A stretch of DNA of 40,687 nt from Oscillatoriales cyanobacterium. GTDB taxonomy: Bacteria > Cyanobacteriota > Cyanobacteriia > Cyanobacteriales > Microcoleaceae. The stretch covers positions 1-40,687 of the forward strand of contig RDXH01000082.1 in assembly GCA_004292745.1 (NCBI GenBank), written 5' to 3'. The notes under the pieces are model-generated. The model saw only the letters and a program-made list of their open reading frames with translations, ran no database searches and had not been told where the DNA came from. Shown here piece after piece: positions 1 through 7,878 of the stretch. Each line of letters opens with the position of its first letter. Within the stretch, counting starts at the first letter, position 1. The position numbers and the translations under genes are program-made.

Positions 1-83
1 AGCTAACTACATGAATTCTAAGCATACCAGATAACAAGTATTATCTTATCAAAAAAGATGAATGAAATAAGTTTTGTGTATGA

Positions 84-881
84 GATGCTCATGCAAACAA
101 AGCAAAACAATCTGAAGCCAAACCTAACTCAAGCCCTAAAGAAGAAGTACGATCGCAAACTACTTCATCTACACCCTCGGATTCAACTGAACGAGTAAGC
201 TTTAACAAAGGTAGTACAGGAGCGACAATTAGTAACAGCGTAACAACCAATCAAAAAAAGCGCTACTTGCTCAACTGCGGTAGAGGAGAGCGGATGACTG
301 TGCAAATCAGGCAGGGAGGTATTAATATTGCAATTATTGCTCCTAACGATCAAACAATTGGCAATGTTATAAAGGCTGGAACTCAATGGCAGGGTCAATT
401 GCCAAGTGAAGGAGATTATATTATTGAAGTTTCTGCACCGAATCAGTCAGACTACACAATTAATATTGAAGTCTTACCTTCCAAAAAGACTCCGGTGAGT
501 TCGACACCTGCAACAAATACTCCGGTGAGTTCGACACCTGAGCAAACTCTCAAGAGCTTTTATGAACTGACCACAAAAGATAATAAGGCAGCCGGGAAAA
601 AATTTACAACTGATAATTTCAGGAATAAATACCGTTCAACAGATGCAGACAATCAAGAAACATTTGTCAGTAATTTTAATTCTATCGAAATTATTGATAG
701 CCCGAAGCCTACGAAAGAATCATCGCCGACTAGACCGATAATGACAGTTTTCTTGCGTTATTCTCCTAAAGATAGTAGAGAACAAGTGTGTGAATATAGA
801 GATTTTGCTTTTGTACTCAATAATAATTATTATTTAATAGATGATGAGATTGGCCAACCAACTCAAGCATCCTGCCCTTAA
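84..881 (+). pseudogene. 5'-decayed gene for a secreted/extracellular-domain protein
   Basis: The reading frame is open from just after a TGA at 81-83 to the stop at 879-881, but no ATG or GTG lies in frame before a TTG at 267. The codons before 267 still look coding: a Ser/Pro/Thr-rich linker followed by a stretch of the kind VSFxxGxxGATIxxxV...YLL. That is the usual beginning of a cyanobacterial extracellular beta-rich domain (YLLxxGxGxxMTVxI ... GDYxIxV ... YTINIEV). After it come a repeated linker (PVSSTP twice, about 490-541) and a second domain with a possible NTF2-like fold (EQTLKSFYELTTKDN). I infer that the signal peptide or upstream membrane part is lost and that this is a 3' remnant of a longer gene. 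If TTG 267 is used, the product is 204 residues. Function unknown. Confidence 0.5.
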
Positions 882-1044
882 AAAATAGTTCATATTTTAT
901 GTATTCATGGAAGCGATCGCCCTTAATGTCGAAAAGTGCGATCGCCTCCCATTCACCAAAAGTAATCTTCCCTGATTTAATTAAAATAGCGAACCCTTTT
1001 TCAGTGGCATGGTCGGGTACTTTTGATAAAGTGGGAGACATAAA

Positions 1045-1626
1045 ATGAACGTTACTCAATTAATAGAAACATTAAATGCTAATAAATTCATGCGATCAGA
1101 TGAGGAAGTAATGAGTTTTGACTTCACTTTAGCCGAACTTGCCCTACATCCTAACAGCGAATATTTGCCAGCACTATATCTAGTTTTAGATGACAGATGC
1201 GAACAACATGAAGTCATGTATGGTCTAATTCATTTTCTGGAGTCTTTTGAACTCAAAGACCAGTTGCAGGCGTTTATTGATAGCATAGACCGGATGATTG
1301 TGAATGCGAAAGAATGGACAATGATTCTACTTTATGGAATTCTCAATCAGGATTTAGCCCGGAGTTTATATGGCCAGATGTTACATTCTACCCATTCTCA
1401 AAATCGGGATTTATGTACGCATTTGCTGCGCGAAATAGTTGCTAATGAATCCCCTCCTTTATCTTCCCATGCTGAGTCAGTTATTTCCGGCGTAATTGCG
1501 ATCGACATTAATATTGATGAAATTAAGACGGATCTGTCGAGCTTTCTTAAACTCATCCAAGATGGGAATATCTTGGTACTTTTACAAGACGATCGCCCAA
1601 TAGCCGAAATTAAACCTATCAGATAA
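1045..1626 (+). CDS. Imm30-like immunity protein with C-terminal Phd/YefM-like segment
   Basis: Product of 193 residues. Residues about 1-130 match the pattern of the Imm30 immunity family: an N-terminal helical region, an acidic patch, then LVLDDRCEQHEVMYGLIHFLESF and an EWTMILLYGILNQ segment. Imm30 proteins are predicted to neutralise polymorphic toxins, often deployed by contact-dependent systems. Residues about 152-193 (INIDEIKTDLSSFLKLIQDG ... DDRPIAEIKPIR) instead resemble the small cyanobacterial antitoxins of the Phd/YefM type, which start with an 'I-x-L-x-E-I-x-x-D-L' strand-helix and end with 'G-x-P-I-A-E-I-K-P'. The two parts are in one uninterrupted frame. No cognate toxin gene lies next to it. 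The start is the ATG after GACATAAA; the ribosome binding site is weak. The fusion is seen directly; the immunity role is inferred from family. Confidence 0.65.
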   Translation: MNVTQLIETLNANKFMRSDEEVMSFDFTLAELALHPNSEYLPALYLVLDDRCEQHEVMYGLIHFLESFELKDQLQAFIDSIDRMIVNAKEWTMILLYGILNQDLARSLYGQMLHSTHSQNRDLCTHLLREIVANESPPLSSHAESVISGVIAIDINIDEIKTDLSSFLKLIQDGNILVLLQDDRPIAEIKPIR

Positions 1627-1678
1627 AGCGTGTCGCCATTAGATAGGAGCGATCCCCTGATGAATAACTATATCAATA

Positions 1679-1772
1679 AAGAGGTAGATTGCGATTTACT
1701 GTTGGGTGGGGGCGGGTTTATTGATATTGTTTGTAGTTGTTAGATATTGTTGGTGAACCCGCCCCTACAGCA
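1679..1772. repeat. Dispersed GGGCGGGTTT palindromic repeat, copy 1
   Basis: An imperfect inverted repeat: GTTGGGTGGGGGCGGGTTTA ... GGTGAACCCGCCCCTAC. The same unit, in either orientation, recurs at 14508-14604, 34786-34850 and 34890-35000. It follows the Imm30-like gene and lies between two convergent genes, where it could also act as a terminator. Confidence 0.7.
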
Positions 1773-1799
1773 ATCACTATCTACCGATCGGGCATCATA

Positions 1800-2204
1800 T
1801 TAATTACAAAACAAACTCGGCTCTACATGAAAAAAACTCCCTAGAATAAATGCCAACTCTTTGCTAATATCCCGATCGCCATTAACGACTTCAGACACTC
1901 TTTTTTCAGATCCCATAACGGGCACCAAATCCGCAGGCTGTAACTCTCTTTGTTCCATCAAAAACAGCAATATTGAATGAGGCGTTGCTGTGGCTGCTGG
2001 TGCGTAGTATTCTTGCTCAAATTTTTCAATCAATGCAATCAGCAATTCATATAACTCATTTTCTTCAGGAGTGCGATCGCGCTGGTGTATCAACTCTTCC
2101 ACCATAGCCAGAGCCTTCTCATTATCCGCTTCATTTCTAATTATTTTCGGCTGGTACTGAGACAATAACTCTTTATATTTATCTGGATTAAAAGTAAGGG
2201 TCAT
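1800..2204 (-). CDS. Orphan HigA-like antitoxin (HTH)
   Basis: 134-residue product starting MTLTFNPDKYKELL. The start at 2204 is chosen because a strong Shine-Dalgarno (AAGGAGAA) lies 8-10 bases upstream on the minus strand; the frame is open 93 bases further upstream. The N-terminal half carries the charged helical segment typical of cyanobacterial HigA-like antitoxins (ADNEKALAMVEELI ... TPEENELYELL). The C-terminal half is the DNA-binding part: LQPADLVPVMGSEKRVSEV, then NGDRDISKELAFILGSFF. HigA proteins neutralise a HigB/RelE-type mRNA interferase and repress their own operon. No toxin gene adjoins it on either side, so it is an orphan or works with a distant partner. Its leader and its C-terminal half resemble those of the gene at 8289-8702. 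Confidence 0.75.
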   Translation of the reverse strand: MTLTFNPDKYKELLSQYQPKIIRNEADNEKALAMVEELIHQRDRTPEENELYELLIALIEKFEQEYYAPAATATPHSILLFLMEQRELQPADLVPVMGSEKRVSEVVNGDRDISKELAFILGSFFHVEPSLFCN

Positions 2205-2347
2205 TTTTCCATTTCTCCTTACCCGAAACAAGTCAAATAAACTTGCTTCTATCGAAATTGCTAATACATCTTCCCGTTTCATTATTACTTCTACCAATCC
2301 TTTACCTATATTTTAACACAGCTATTCCCAAAGCTAAGATTATTAAC

Positions 2348-2455
2348 TATAGCAATCCTAAATCATTTGTGAAATTTCTCTCTTACCCCCTCCCCTTACT
2401 AAGGGGAGGGTTGGGGTGGGGTAAAAACTTTACGACTCCTGCAAGGATTGCTATA
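2348..2455 (-). mobile_element. MITE-like element, copy 1 (about 108 bp)
   Basis: A palindromic element bounded by the inverted repeat TATAGCAATCCT / AGGATTGCTATA. Its interior carries a CCCTCCCCTT / AAGGGGAGGG stem and the conserved words 'CGACTCCTGCAAGGATTGCTATA' (split here for reading) and 'TAAATCATTTGTGAAATTTC'. Copies in the opposite orientation lie at 17588-17691 and 36488-36591, and a degenerate one at 23905-23991. It has no coding capacity. It occupies most of the 357-base gap between the HigA-like gene and the GHL10 gene. Confidence 0.75.
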
Positions 2456-2456
2456 T

Positions 2457-2480
2457 GATGAGGAAGTAATGAGTTTTGAC
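2457..2480 (+). repeat. 24-bp exact duplicate of Imm30-like coding sequence
   Basis: The 24 bases at 2457-2480 are identical to 1099-1122 inside the Imm30-like gene, where they encode DEEVMSFD. Here they abut the right end of the MITE-like element and are not part of any gene, so they look like a leftover of a second, otherwise deleted copy of that gene. Confidence 0.7.
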
Positions 2481-2561
2481 GTGGTATATATTTTATATTA
2501 AATATAAAATATTTTTTGCATTCTTCCTTCTTGCTTCTACTTACTAATTGATGGGAATTTT

Positions 2562-3875
2562 TTAGTTTCTTTGAGTAGTTGGAGATGCTAAAGGTTGAGT
2601 ATTGTTTTTAGGGCTTTCTGGCTGATTTTTTGGTTCAGGTTTTGGTGGTGGTGGCGGAAAAGTAGCCGCCCGTCTGGGTATTTGTATAGCTGTTCGGAAG
2701 GCAGAAAATGGGAAGAAAGTTTGAAATTTTGACAAGCGCTCTTCAAGAGATTCCGGTGTTAATTCCCACAAACTTTCGTAGTAAAAAAAAGCCACACCTA
2801 AGCCGTATTCTTGGACTGCTCGCACCTGAGATTGAATTTGGTGCATGGGAACTGGACGATTTCTTAAACCTGTCATAATCCCAACTCCTGTGGGAATTTT
2901 TTGCTGGGTTTCTTGCATTTCTGGACGATTGATTTTGTTAATAAACGATGCTAAATCGGGGCGGTAAACTTGCACAATTAGCTCGTCGGCAATATCTAAC
3001 CTTACCCAAGCTAGCCAATCTTGCAGGTGATGCTTGTAAGCAAATTCGTAGTAATTGGGAGAAATGGAGAAAATTGCATTGGGTTTTACTGCTTTTACAG
3101 CTTGATTTAATTGTGACATAAATGCCGTAATTTTATTAGCTCGCCACTGCACCCAAGCCGGATCTTGAAAATCTGTTGGAGGAGCTTTTTTGGTTTCTTT
3201 AGTATACAGTGCAACGGTGTAGGCATCGTAACCAAATTCCGATGGCAAACTCATGTGATCGTCAAATTGAATGCCATCAGTATTGTATTTAGTAGTGACT
3301 TCTAGTACGAGTTCGGTAATGAATTGCTGCACTTCGGGATGAAAAGGGTTTAACCAAACTACTTCGCCACCCGCACCGTTTGATGTCTGGGTTCCGTCTT
3401 GTTTTTGTGTTAGCCAATCGGGATTATTTAATGCTAATTCTGAGCTGGGAGGAGTCATGAAACCAAACTCAAACCAGGGAATTACTAACAATCTTTGGCG
3501 ATGAGATTGCTCGATTAAATCTGCTAGCATATCTTGTCCGTCTAAGCCTCTGTACACAAAGGGTTGAATATCTCTTTGTTGGGCGACAGGACTAGGATAC
3601 ATCACATAGCCAGAATTCCAAATTACGGGATAAATAGTGTTGAAATTTAACTGTTTGAGTTTGGTGACTGCTTCTGTTACTTTGCGCCGATCTCTGAGGA
3701 TGTCTTTGTCGTTTGTTGTCATCCAAACTCCGCGAATTTCCTGACGTGGTTGCTGGGCGATCGCCGGAATCAAGTTGTTCGCTAGCAGTGCTATCATGAA
3801 GGAGATGGCAAATAAAAGCGGGAGAATAGGTTTAATCGATCGCAGCCAACCGCGAGGAATGATGCCTAATGTCAT
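2562..3875 (-). CDS. Glycosyl hydrolase-like 10 (GHL10/DUF187) family protein
   Basis: 437 residues. The N-terminus has a basic stretch and a hydrophobic segment (about residues 17-41, ending ...IPAIAQQ), so the protein is probably exported or membrane-anchored. The body matches the bacterial GHL10 (formerly DUF187) family: EIRGVWMTTND near the start, then LNFNTIYPVIWNSGYVMYPS, WFEFGFMTPP, GGEVVWLNPFHPEVQQF and YNTDGIQFDDHMSLP. The acidic pair in 'IQFDDH' is the likely catalytic region by analogy with related TIM-barrel glycosidases; the true substrate is not known for this family in cyanobacteria. The C-terminus is a Pro/Asn-rich tail (PPPPPKPEPKNQPE), probably unstructured. It is monocistronic and convergent with the upstream HigA/MITE region. 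Confidence 0.85.
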   Translation of the reverse strand: MTLGIIPRGWLRSIKPILPLLFAISFMIALLANNLIPAIAQQPRQEIRGVWMTTNDKDILRDRRKVTEAVTKLKQLNFNTIYPVIWNSGYVMYPSPVAQQRDIQPFVYRGLDGQDMLADLIEQSHRQRLLVIPWFEFGFMTPPSSELALNNPDWLTQKQDGTQTSNGAGGEVVWLNPFHPEVQQFITELVLEVTTKYNTDGIQFDDHMSLPSEFGYDAYTVALYTKETKKAPPTDFQDPAWVQWRANKITAFMSQLNQAVKAVKPNAIFSISPNYYEFAYKHHLQDWLAWVRLDIADELIVQVYRPDLASFINKINRPEMQETQQKIPTGVGIMTGLRNRPVPMHQIQSQVRAVQEYGLGVAFFYYESLWELTPESLEERLSKFQTFFPFSAFRTAIQIPRRAATFPPPPPKPEPKNQPESPKNNTQPLASPTTQRN

Positions 3876-4078
3876 AGTGTTAAATGGTGAGTTTGCTCTT
3901 AGACATCTCCAAAAATGATGGTGGGGTAAGCCCGAAAGCCAGCCATTGACAGGCTTTTATGGAGACGGTTATCGAAACACACCCTGGCATAATTTGCTAA
4001 TGAAATTTAGTCGTTCTACAGTCTACAACCATTTGTGCTGATTTGCTAAGATGTCTAATATTGATACATGAAATATCC

Positions 4079-5248
4079 ATGCCACAACATTTAGTTTTAA
4101 TTGGTGGCGGTCATAGTCATGCTATTGTATTGAAAATGTTCCGCATGAAACCGCTGTCGGGAGTGCATTTGACTCTGATTACCGACGTGCTGTACGCACC
4201 CTATTCGGGGATGCTACCGGGACACATTGCGGGTTTTTACAGTTATGAGGAATGTCACATCGATTTGCGTTCTCTCTGTGAATTTACTCAGTGCGAGATA
4301 TTGGTCGATCGGGCGATCGCGATCGACTTTAACAAAAATCAAGTAATTTGTCAAAATCGCCCCCCCGTTAGCTTTGACTTGCTTTCGATCGATATCGGCA
4401 GCACTCCCGCGACTTTATCCGTACCTGGTGCGGCCCAATATGCAATTCCAGCTAAACCAGTCCCGGAGTTTTTAGCTAACTGGAATCAGTTAATTACATC
4501 GCCAGCAAATTATCTCAATCAACCGTTGAATATTGCCATTGTTGGTGGTGGTGCAGGCGGTGTAGAATTAGCATTAAATATGCAATATCGTCTGGCTAAA
4601 AAAACAGATAATTATCAAATTAACTTGGTTCACAGCGGTGCGGAATTAATGCCACAACACAACCAAAGAGTACGTCATCGCCTCAAAAAAATCATCATTA
4701 ATAGCGGTATCAAACTGCACTTAATGGAAAAAGTGGTGGGGATCAAAAACACCAAAATAATTGACAAAAATAAAAGTTCAGAATGCCACATACCAAATTA
4801 CGAAATTGCCTGTGAATCCGGATTAAGATTAGACGTAAATCGTATTTTTTGGGTGACACAAGCCTCCGCAGCTAATTGGATAAAAACATCGGGTTTAGCC
4901 ACGGACTCCAACGGGTTTATCCAAGTCAATGATTACTTGCAATCTGTGTCTCACCCTCATGTATTTGCCGCTGGGGATATCTGCACGATGATTAATTATC
5001 CGCGCCCCAAAGCAGGAGTATTTGCGGTGCGCCAGGGCCCGCCTTTATTTGAAAATTTGCAGCAATTTTTGTTAGCCCAACCGCTAAAACCCTTTGCACC
5101 ACAAGCCCAATATTTAGGGCTAATTGGTACTGGGAATAAATTGGCGATCGCCTCTCGTGGCTCTTGGATGTGGGAATCCCGGCTACTCTGGTACTGGAAA
5201 GATTGGATCGATCGCCAATTTATGCAAAAATTTAAGCATAAAAATTAG
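4079..5248 (+). CDS. FAD/NAD(P)-dependent oxidoreductase, SelD-fusion type N-terminal domain without SelD
   Basis: 389 residues from the ATG at 4079 (MPQHLVLIGGG). An in-frame TTG at 4043 would add 12 residues but is less likely. Two dinucleotide-binding motifs are visible: LVLIGGGHSHAIVL for FAD and IAIVGGGAGGVELAL for NAD(P). The motif HPHVFAAGDIC is the FAD-binding ATG/GD motif of pyridine nucleotide-disulfide oxidoreductases of the NDH-2/SQR type. The phrases PYSGMLPGHIAGFYSYEECHIDL and DWIDRQFMQKF are those I know from the N-terminal half of cyanobacterial selenide, water dikinase (SelD) fusion proteins. Here the frame stops directly after DWIDRQFMQKFKHKN, where the SelD kinase half would begin, and no selD sequence follows. 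The redox role and partner are unknown. Confidence 0.8.
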   Translation: MPQHLVLIGGGHSHAIVLKMFRMKPLSGVHLTLITDVLYAPYSGMLPGHIAGFYSYEECHIDLRSLCEFTQCEILVDRAIAIDFNKNQVICQNRPPVSFDLLSIDIGSTPATLSVPGAAQYAIPAKPVPEFLANWNQLITSPANYLNQPLNIAIVGGGAGGVELALNMQYRLAKKTDNYQINLVHSGAELMPQHNQRVRHRLKKIIINSGIKLHLMEKVVGIKNTKIIDKNKSSECHIPNYEIACESGLRLDVNRIFWVTQASAANWIKTSGLATDSNGFIQVNDYLQSVSHPHVFAAGDICTMINYPRPKAGVFAVRQGPPLFENLQQFLLAQPLKPFAPQAQYLGLIGTGNKLAIASRGSWMWESRLLWYWKDWIDRQFMQKFKHKN

Positions 5249-5381
5249 TATTTGGGCAAAAAGGCGATCGGCGTAATTCCGCTAACCTAAAAAAACAGCA
5301 GATCCAACTAGCCCCAAATTGAAAAATAGGAGGATTCTGATTTATGATAGTAGTAACCGCAGAAAGGAGTAAAGACTAAAT

Positions 5382-6041
5382 ATGTTCAGAAAAATTGGTT
5401 TTTGGCTGATTTGGATTGCCTTTAGCACCTACGCTTTTGTATTTGCACCTCCCGACAGCCCCGAAACATTGACCTTAATTACCAATCTTTCCACCGGGAA
5501 AATAGCAGAAATCAACCCTTTAATTGTCGCCTTGTTCAATATCATGGGCGTGTGGCCAATCATCTATAGTTGCGTCTTATTTGCTGACGGTAGAGGACAA
5601 AAAATACCAGCCTGGTTATTTGCCATTTTATCCTTTGGTGTCGGTGCATTTGCCTTATTGCCTTATTTAGCCCTACGGCAACCGAATCCTGAATTTGTTG
5701 GGAATAAAAATACTTTTTTAAAGGTATTAGACTCCCGGTTTACGGGAATTATATTAACATTAGGCGCTGCTGGTTTAGTTGCCTTTGGCTTGACAACAGG
5801 CGATTGGTCAGATTTTATTAGCCAATGGCAGACTAGCCGCTTTATTCATGTAATGAGTTTAGATTTTTGTATGCTTTCCCTGTTATTTCCCGCCTTGCTG
5901 GGAGATGACATGGCGCGCCGAGGAATGCACAATAGCACAGTTTTTTGGGCGGTAACATTAGTTCCTTTGTTTGGCCCCCTAGTTTATTTGTGTACGCGCC
6001 AGTCTTTGCCGGAAAATACAGTGCAAACTGTTACAAATTAG
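5382..6041 (+). CDS. Conserved cyanobacterial/plastid-type membrane protein of unknown function
   Basis: 219 residues with about five to six hydrophobic segments (roughly 5-22, 46-66, 77-98, 120-138, 155-175 and 187-205), so an integral membrane protein. Distinct conserved phrases are LITNLSTGKIAEINPLIVAL, FNIMGVWPIIYSCVLFADGR, GVGAFALLPYLALRQPN, VLDSRFTGI and HVMSLDFCMLSLLFPALLGD. I recognise it as a protein widespread in cyanobacteria with relatives in photosynthetic eukaryotes; annotation pipelines may attach a DUF2834 label, but I am not certain. The start is supported by AAAGGAG about 12 bases upstream. The function is not known; the distribution suggests thylakoid or envelope membranes. 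Confidence 0.8.
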   Translation: MFRKIGFWLIWIAFSTYAFVFAPPDSPETLTLITNLSTGKIAEINPLIVALFNIMGVWPIIYSCVLFADGRGQKIPAWLFAILSFGVGAFALLPYLALRQPNPEFVGNKNTFLKVLDSRFTGIILTLGAAGLVAFGLTTGDWSDFISQWQTSRFIHVMSLDFCMLSLLFPALLGDDMARRGMHNSTVFWAVTLVPLFGPLVYLCTRQSLPENTVQTVTN

Positions 6042-6091
6042 ACAGCAGGGCTGACAATTATCAGTTTACTTTAGGACTCAATGTCATCATA

Positions 6092-6123
6092 CTAGAAACA
6101 GGCTTTCTGGCCTGTTCCACAAC
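6092..6123. repeat. Short CAGGC hairpin repeat before the amidotransferase gene
   Basis: AACAGGC-TTTCTG-GCCTGTT hairpin followed by CCACAAC, ending directly at the ATG of the next gene. A very similar unit lies at 25288-25320 upstream of the SLH gene. It belongs to the common 'ACAGGC...GCCTGTTCCAC' repeat family of filamentous cyanobacteria and takes the place of a normal ribosome binding site here. Confidence 0.5.
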
Positions 6124-6873
6124 ATGAAAAAATTTCCGATCGTTGGTATCACTACATATAACCGCTGTCAAGCAGGCGAATATCGCTTAAATGGATCTTA
6201 TATTGATGCAGTGCAAGCGGCTGGCGGCATCCCGATTTTACTACCGCCCAATCAATTAAATCCAGCTAGTATTTTTGATGTAGTAGATGGTTTGATTTTT
6301 TCCGGTGGCGGAGATATTAATCCACAACTTTATGGCGGTGCGATCGATCGCACGGTTTATGCGATCGATGCAGAACGTGATAACTTTGAACTAGCCTTAG
6401 CCAAACTAGCTTTCAAAGCTGACATACCTGTTTTGGGAGTTTGTCGGGGAATGCAAATGCTGAATGTAGCTAGCGGTGGTAGTTTGGTGACTCACGTACC
6501 CCATGCTTACGGAGAGGAAGTGAGTCATGGATCGGGAATTCCCCCTCGTGCGATCGAGCATAGCATTGAAATTGAACCCAACAGTCGGCTAGCAAAAATT
6601 ATGGGAACAACTTCCACAACCGTTGTTTCTTGGCATCATCAAGCTGTGCGGAAAGTAACATCCGATTGGCGAATTGTAGCCGAGGCATCAGACACTTTGG
6701 TAGAAGCAATGGAGTATCAAAATCACCCGTGGATGATTGCAATTCAATGGCATCCGGAAATGTCCCCAAAATGTTTGATAAACTCTCGAATTTTTCGCGC
6801 TTTCGTAGAAGCAGCAGCTTCTAAATTGATGAATTATACCAATTCAAATTCAAATCAAATTCATACATTTTGA
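6124..6873 (+). CDS. Gamma-glutamyl-gamma-aminobutyrate hydrolase (PuuD-like, peptidase C26)
   Basis: 249-residue class I glutamine amidotransferase-like protein. The nucleophile elbow is PVLGVCRGMQMLNV with Cys107, and the remaining catalytic pair is His210 and Glu212 in IQWHPEMS, so the Cys-His-Glu triad is complete. DGLIFSGGGDINPQLYGG and HSIEIEPNSRLAKI are typical of the PuuD/YvdE branch, which cleaves the gamma-glutamyl bond of gamma-glutamyl-GABA and related compounds. Unlike true amidotransferases it has no synthase domain. Length is normal. There is no obvious Shine-Dalgarno sequence; a repeat hairpin sits directly upstream. No polyamine genes are nearby, so the substrate is uncertain. 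Confidence 0.85.
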   Translation: MKKFPIVGITTYNRCQAGEYRLNGSYIDAVQAAGGIPILLPPNQLNPASIFDVVDGLIFSGGGDINPQLYGGAIDRTVYAIDAERDNFELALAKLAFKADIPVLGVCRGMQMLNVASGGSLVTHVPHAYGEEVSHGSGIPPRAIEHSIEIEPNSRLAKIMGTTSTTVVSWHHQAVRKVTSDWRIVAEASDTLVEAMEYQNHPWMIAIQWHPEMSPKCLINSRIFRAFVEAAASKLMNYTNSNSNQIHTF

Positions 6874-6880
6874 TAGTCAC

Positions 6881-7069
6881 TTATTCTTGATAGTCAGTGT
6901 CTATTTCAATATCAAGGGTATCTTCATCTATTCTGATATACAGAACATTCGGGCGACAGCAAACTTGACAATCTTCAATGTATGATTGCTCCATTCCCCC
7001 GCTGATATCCACAAAAGTTGTACTCGGTTCGCCGCAAAAAGCACAGTAATATTCAGCCGTTGTTTGCAT
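6881..7069 (-). CDS. CPXCG-motif cysteine-rich protein
   Basis: 62 residues. Four cysteines in two pairs (CAFCG near residue 9 and CQVCC near residue 35) suggest a small zinc ribbon. The phrases TTFVDISGGMEQSYIEDCQVCCRPN and a very acidic C-terminus (DEDTLDIEIDTDYQE) match the small CPXCG family found in many bacteria, of unknown function. Its ATG lies inside the last codons of the SRPBCC gene (17-base overlap), so the two are probably co-transcribed and translationally coupled. Confidence 0.8.
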   Translation of the reverse strand: MQTTAEYYCAFCGEPSTTFVDISGGMEQSYIEDCQVCCRPNVLYIRIDEDTLDIEIDTDYQE

Positions 7070-7514
7070 CTTTTTCGCACTCTTTCTTGGTAACTTCGTG
7101 GCGGTAACGAAACATATCTGTTAGTCGCATTTCCACCCACCAACCTAATAATAGATCGACCATCGGGCCACCGGGTATCGAAAAGGCGATCGCATCTGTC
7201 AATCTAGTTTTACCATTTTCTGTGGTAAACTCGTGTCGATGAGTCCAACTCGCCATCGGCCCCTCAGTTTGTTCATCAACAAATAACCTATACTGTTGGC
7301 ACTCAGTATGAGTCGCCACCCACTTTACCGGAATCGGCCCCAATGAAAGACGAAATTCCGATACAGCACCCACACCAAGTCCACCTTCGCGGCGAATGAT
7401 TTTCACCGGTTGCCAAGGCGGAGTTAATATGTGCAAAATATCTGGTCTTTCGTGAAAGTTCCAGACACTTTCAACCGTCGCATCAATTAGCGATGAATAT
7501 CGAAAATTAGGCAT
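7053..7514 (-). CDS. SRPBCC-family (START-like) ligand-binding protein
   Basis: 153 residues with the SRPBCC/polyketide cyclase-like pattern: FRYSSLIDATVESVWNFHERPD at the start, LTPPWQPVKI after it, then alternating strands (GAVSEFRLSLGPIPVKWVATHTEC) and the C-terminal helix PMVDLLLGWWVEMRLTDMFRYRH. Such proteins bind hydrophobic ligands in a helix-grip fold; the ligand cannot be read from the sequence. It overlaps the CPXCG gene downstream. A 12-residue scar of a second copy of this gene is at 8248-8291, which shows that this locus was rearranged. Confidence 0.8.
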   Translation of the reverse strand: MPNFRYSSLIDATVESVWNFHERPDILHILTPPWQPVKIIRREGGLGVGAVSEFRLSLGPIPVKWVATHTECQQYRLFVDEQTEGPMASWTHRHEFTTENGKTRLTDAIAFSIPGGPMVDLLLGWWVEMRLTDMFRYRHEVTKKECEKDANNG

Positions 7515-7527
7515 TATTCAAATCTTA

Positions 7528-7878
7528 CTAAACAGTTAATTGCGCTGGCATCTCAGCATTTACATCATTATCCTCTGTATCAGTACAAACAGCAACAGTT
7601 AGTTTCAATCCCAGAGTTTTTAGCCAAATTCCCAAACTATAAATCGCATCACTTCCTTGTTCAGACAGCAATTCATCCAGTTTTTTTAAGTGCAATTCAT
7701 ATTGTTCGGGAGTCATTTTTGATTGACCCAGAGCTTCTGCTACATTGCTAAGTACCATTTTGAGAAGTTCTGCTTCGGGGTTTTCTTCTTCAAACAAAGC
7801 CTCTAGATACATAGCAGAGTCTATTGGGTTTTTGAGAGACTCTATTAACAAAGGATGGTAAGGTAAACTTTTAGGCAT
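7528..7878 (-). CDS. Antitoxin of RelE/HigA-type pair (putative addiction module antidote)
   Basis: 116 residues from the ATG at 7878 (MPKSLPYHPLLIESL); an in-frame ATG at 7887 would add three residues. The pattern YHPLLIESLKNPIDSAMYLEALFEE...AELLKMVLSNVAEALGQSKMTPEQ is that of the antidote partner of RelE-like 'addiction module killer' proteins: a small HTH protein of the HigA/Xre type. The C-terminal part (DAIYSLGIWLKTLGLKLTV) is also typical of the family. The C-terminus after residue 100 is acidic. The start codon overlaps the stop of the toxin gene (7871-7873), so the order is toxin first, antitoxin second, as in many higBA-type operons. Confidence 0.8.
   Translation of the reverse strand: MPKSLPYHPLLIESLKNPIDSAMYLEALFEEENPEAELLKMVLSNVAEALGQSKMTPEQYELHLKKLDELLSEQGSDAIYSLGIWLKTLGLKLTVAVCTDTEDNDVNAEMPAQLTV

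Noticed and set aside
817-1059. Minus-strand 80-residue open frame between the first remnant and the Imm30-like gene
   Set aside because: Parts look protein-like (KGFAILIKSGKITFGEWEAIA), but they arise from HIP1-type GCGATCGCC words, there is no ribosome binding site, and it overlaps the end of the preceding gene. Could at most be a gene remnant.
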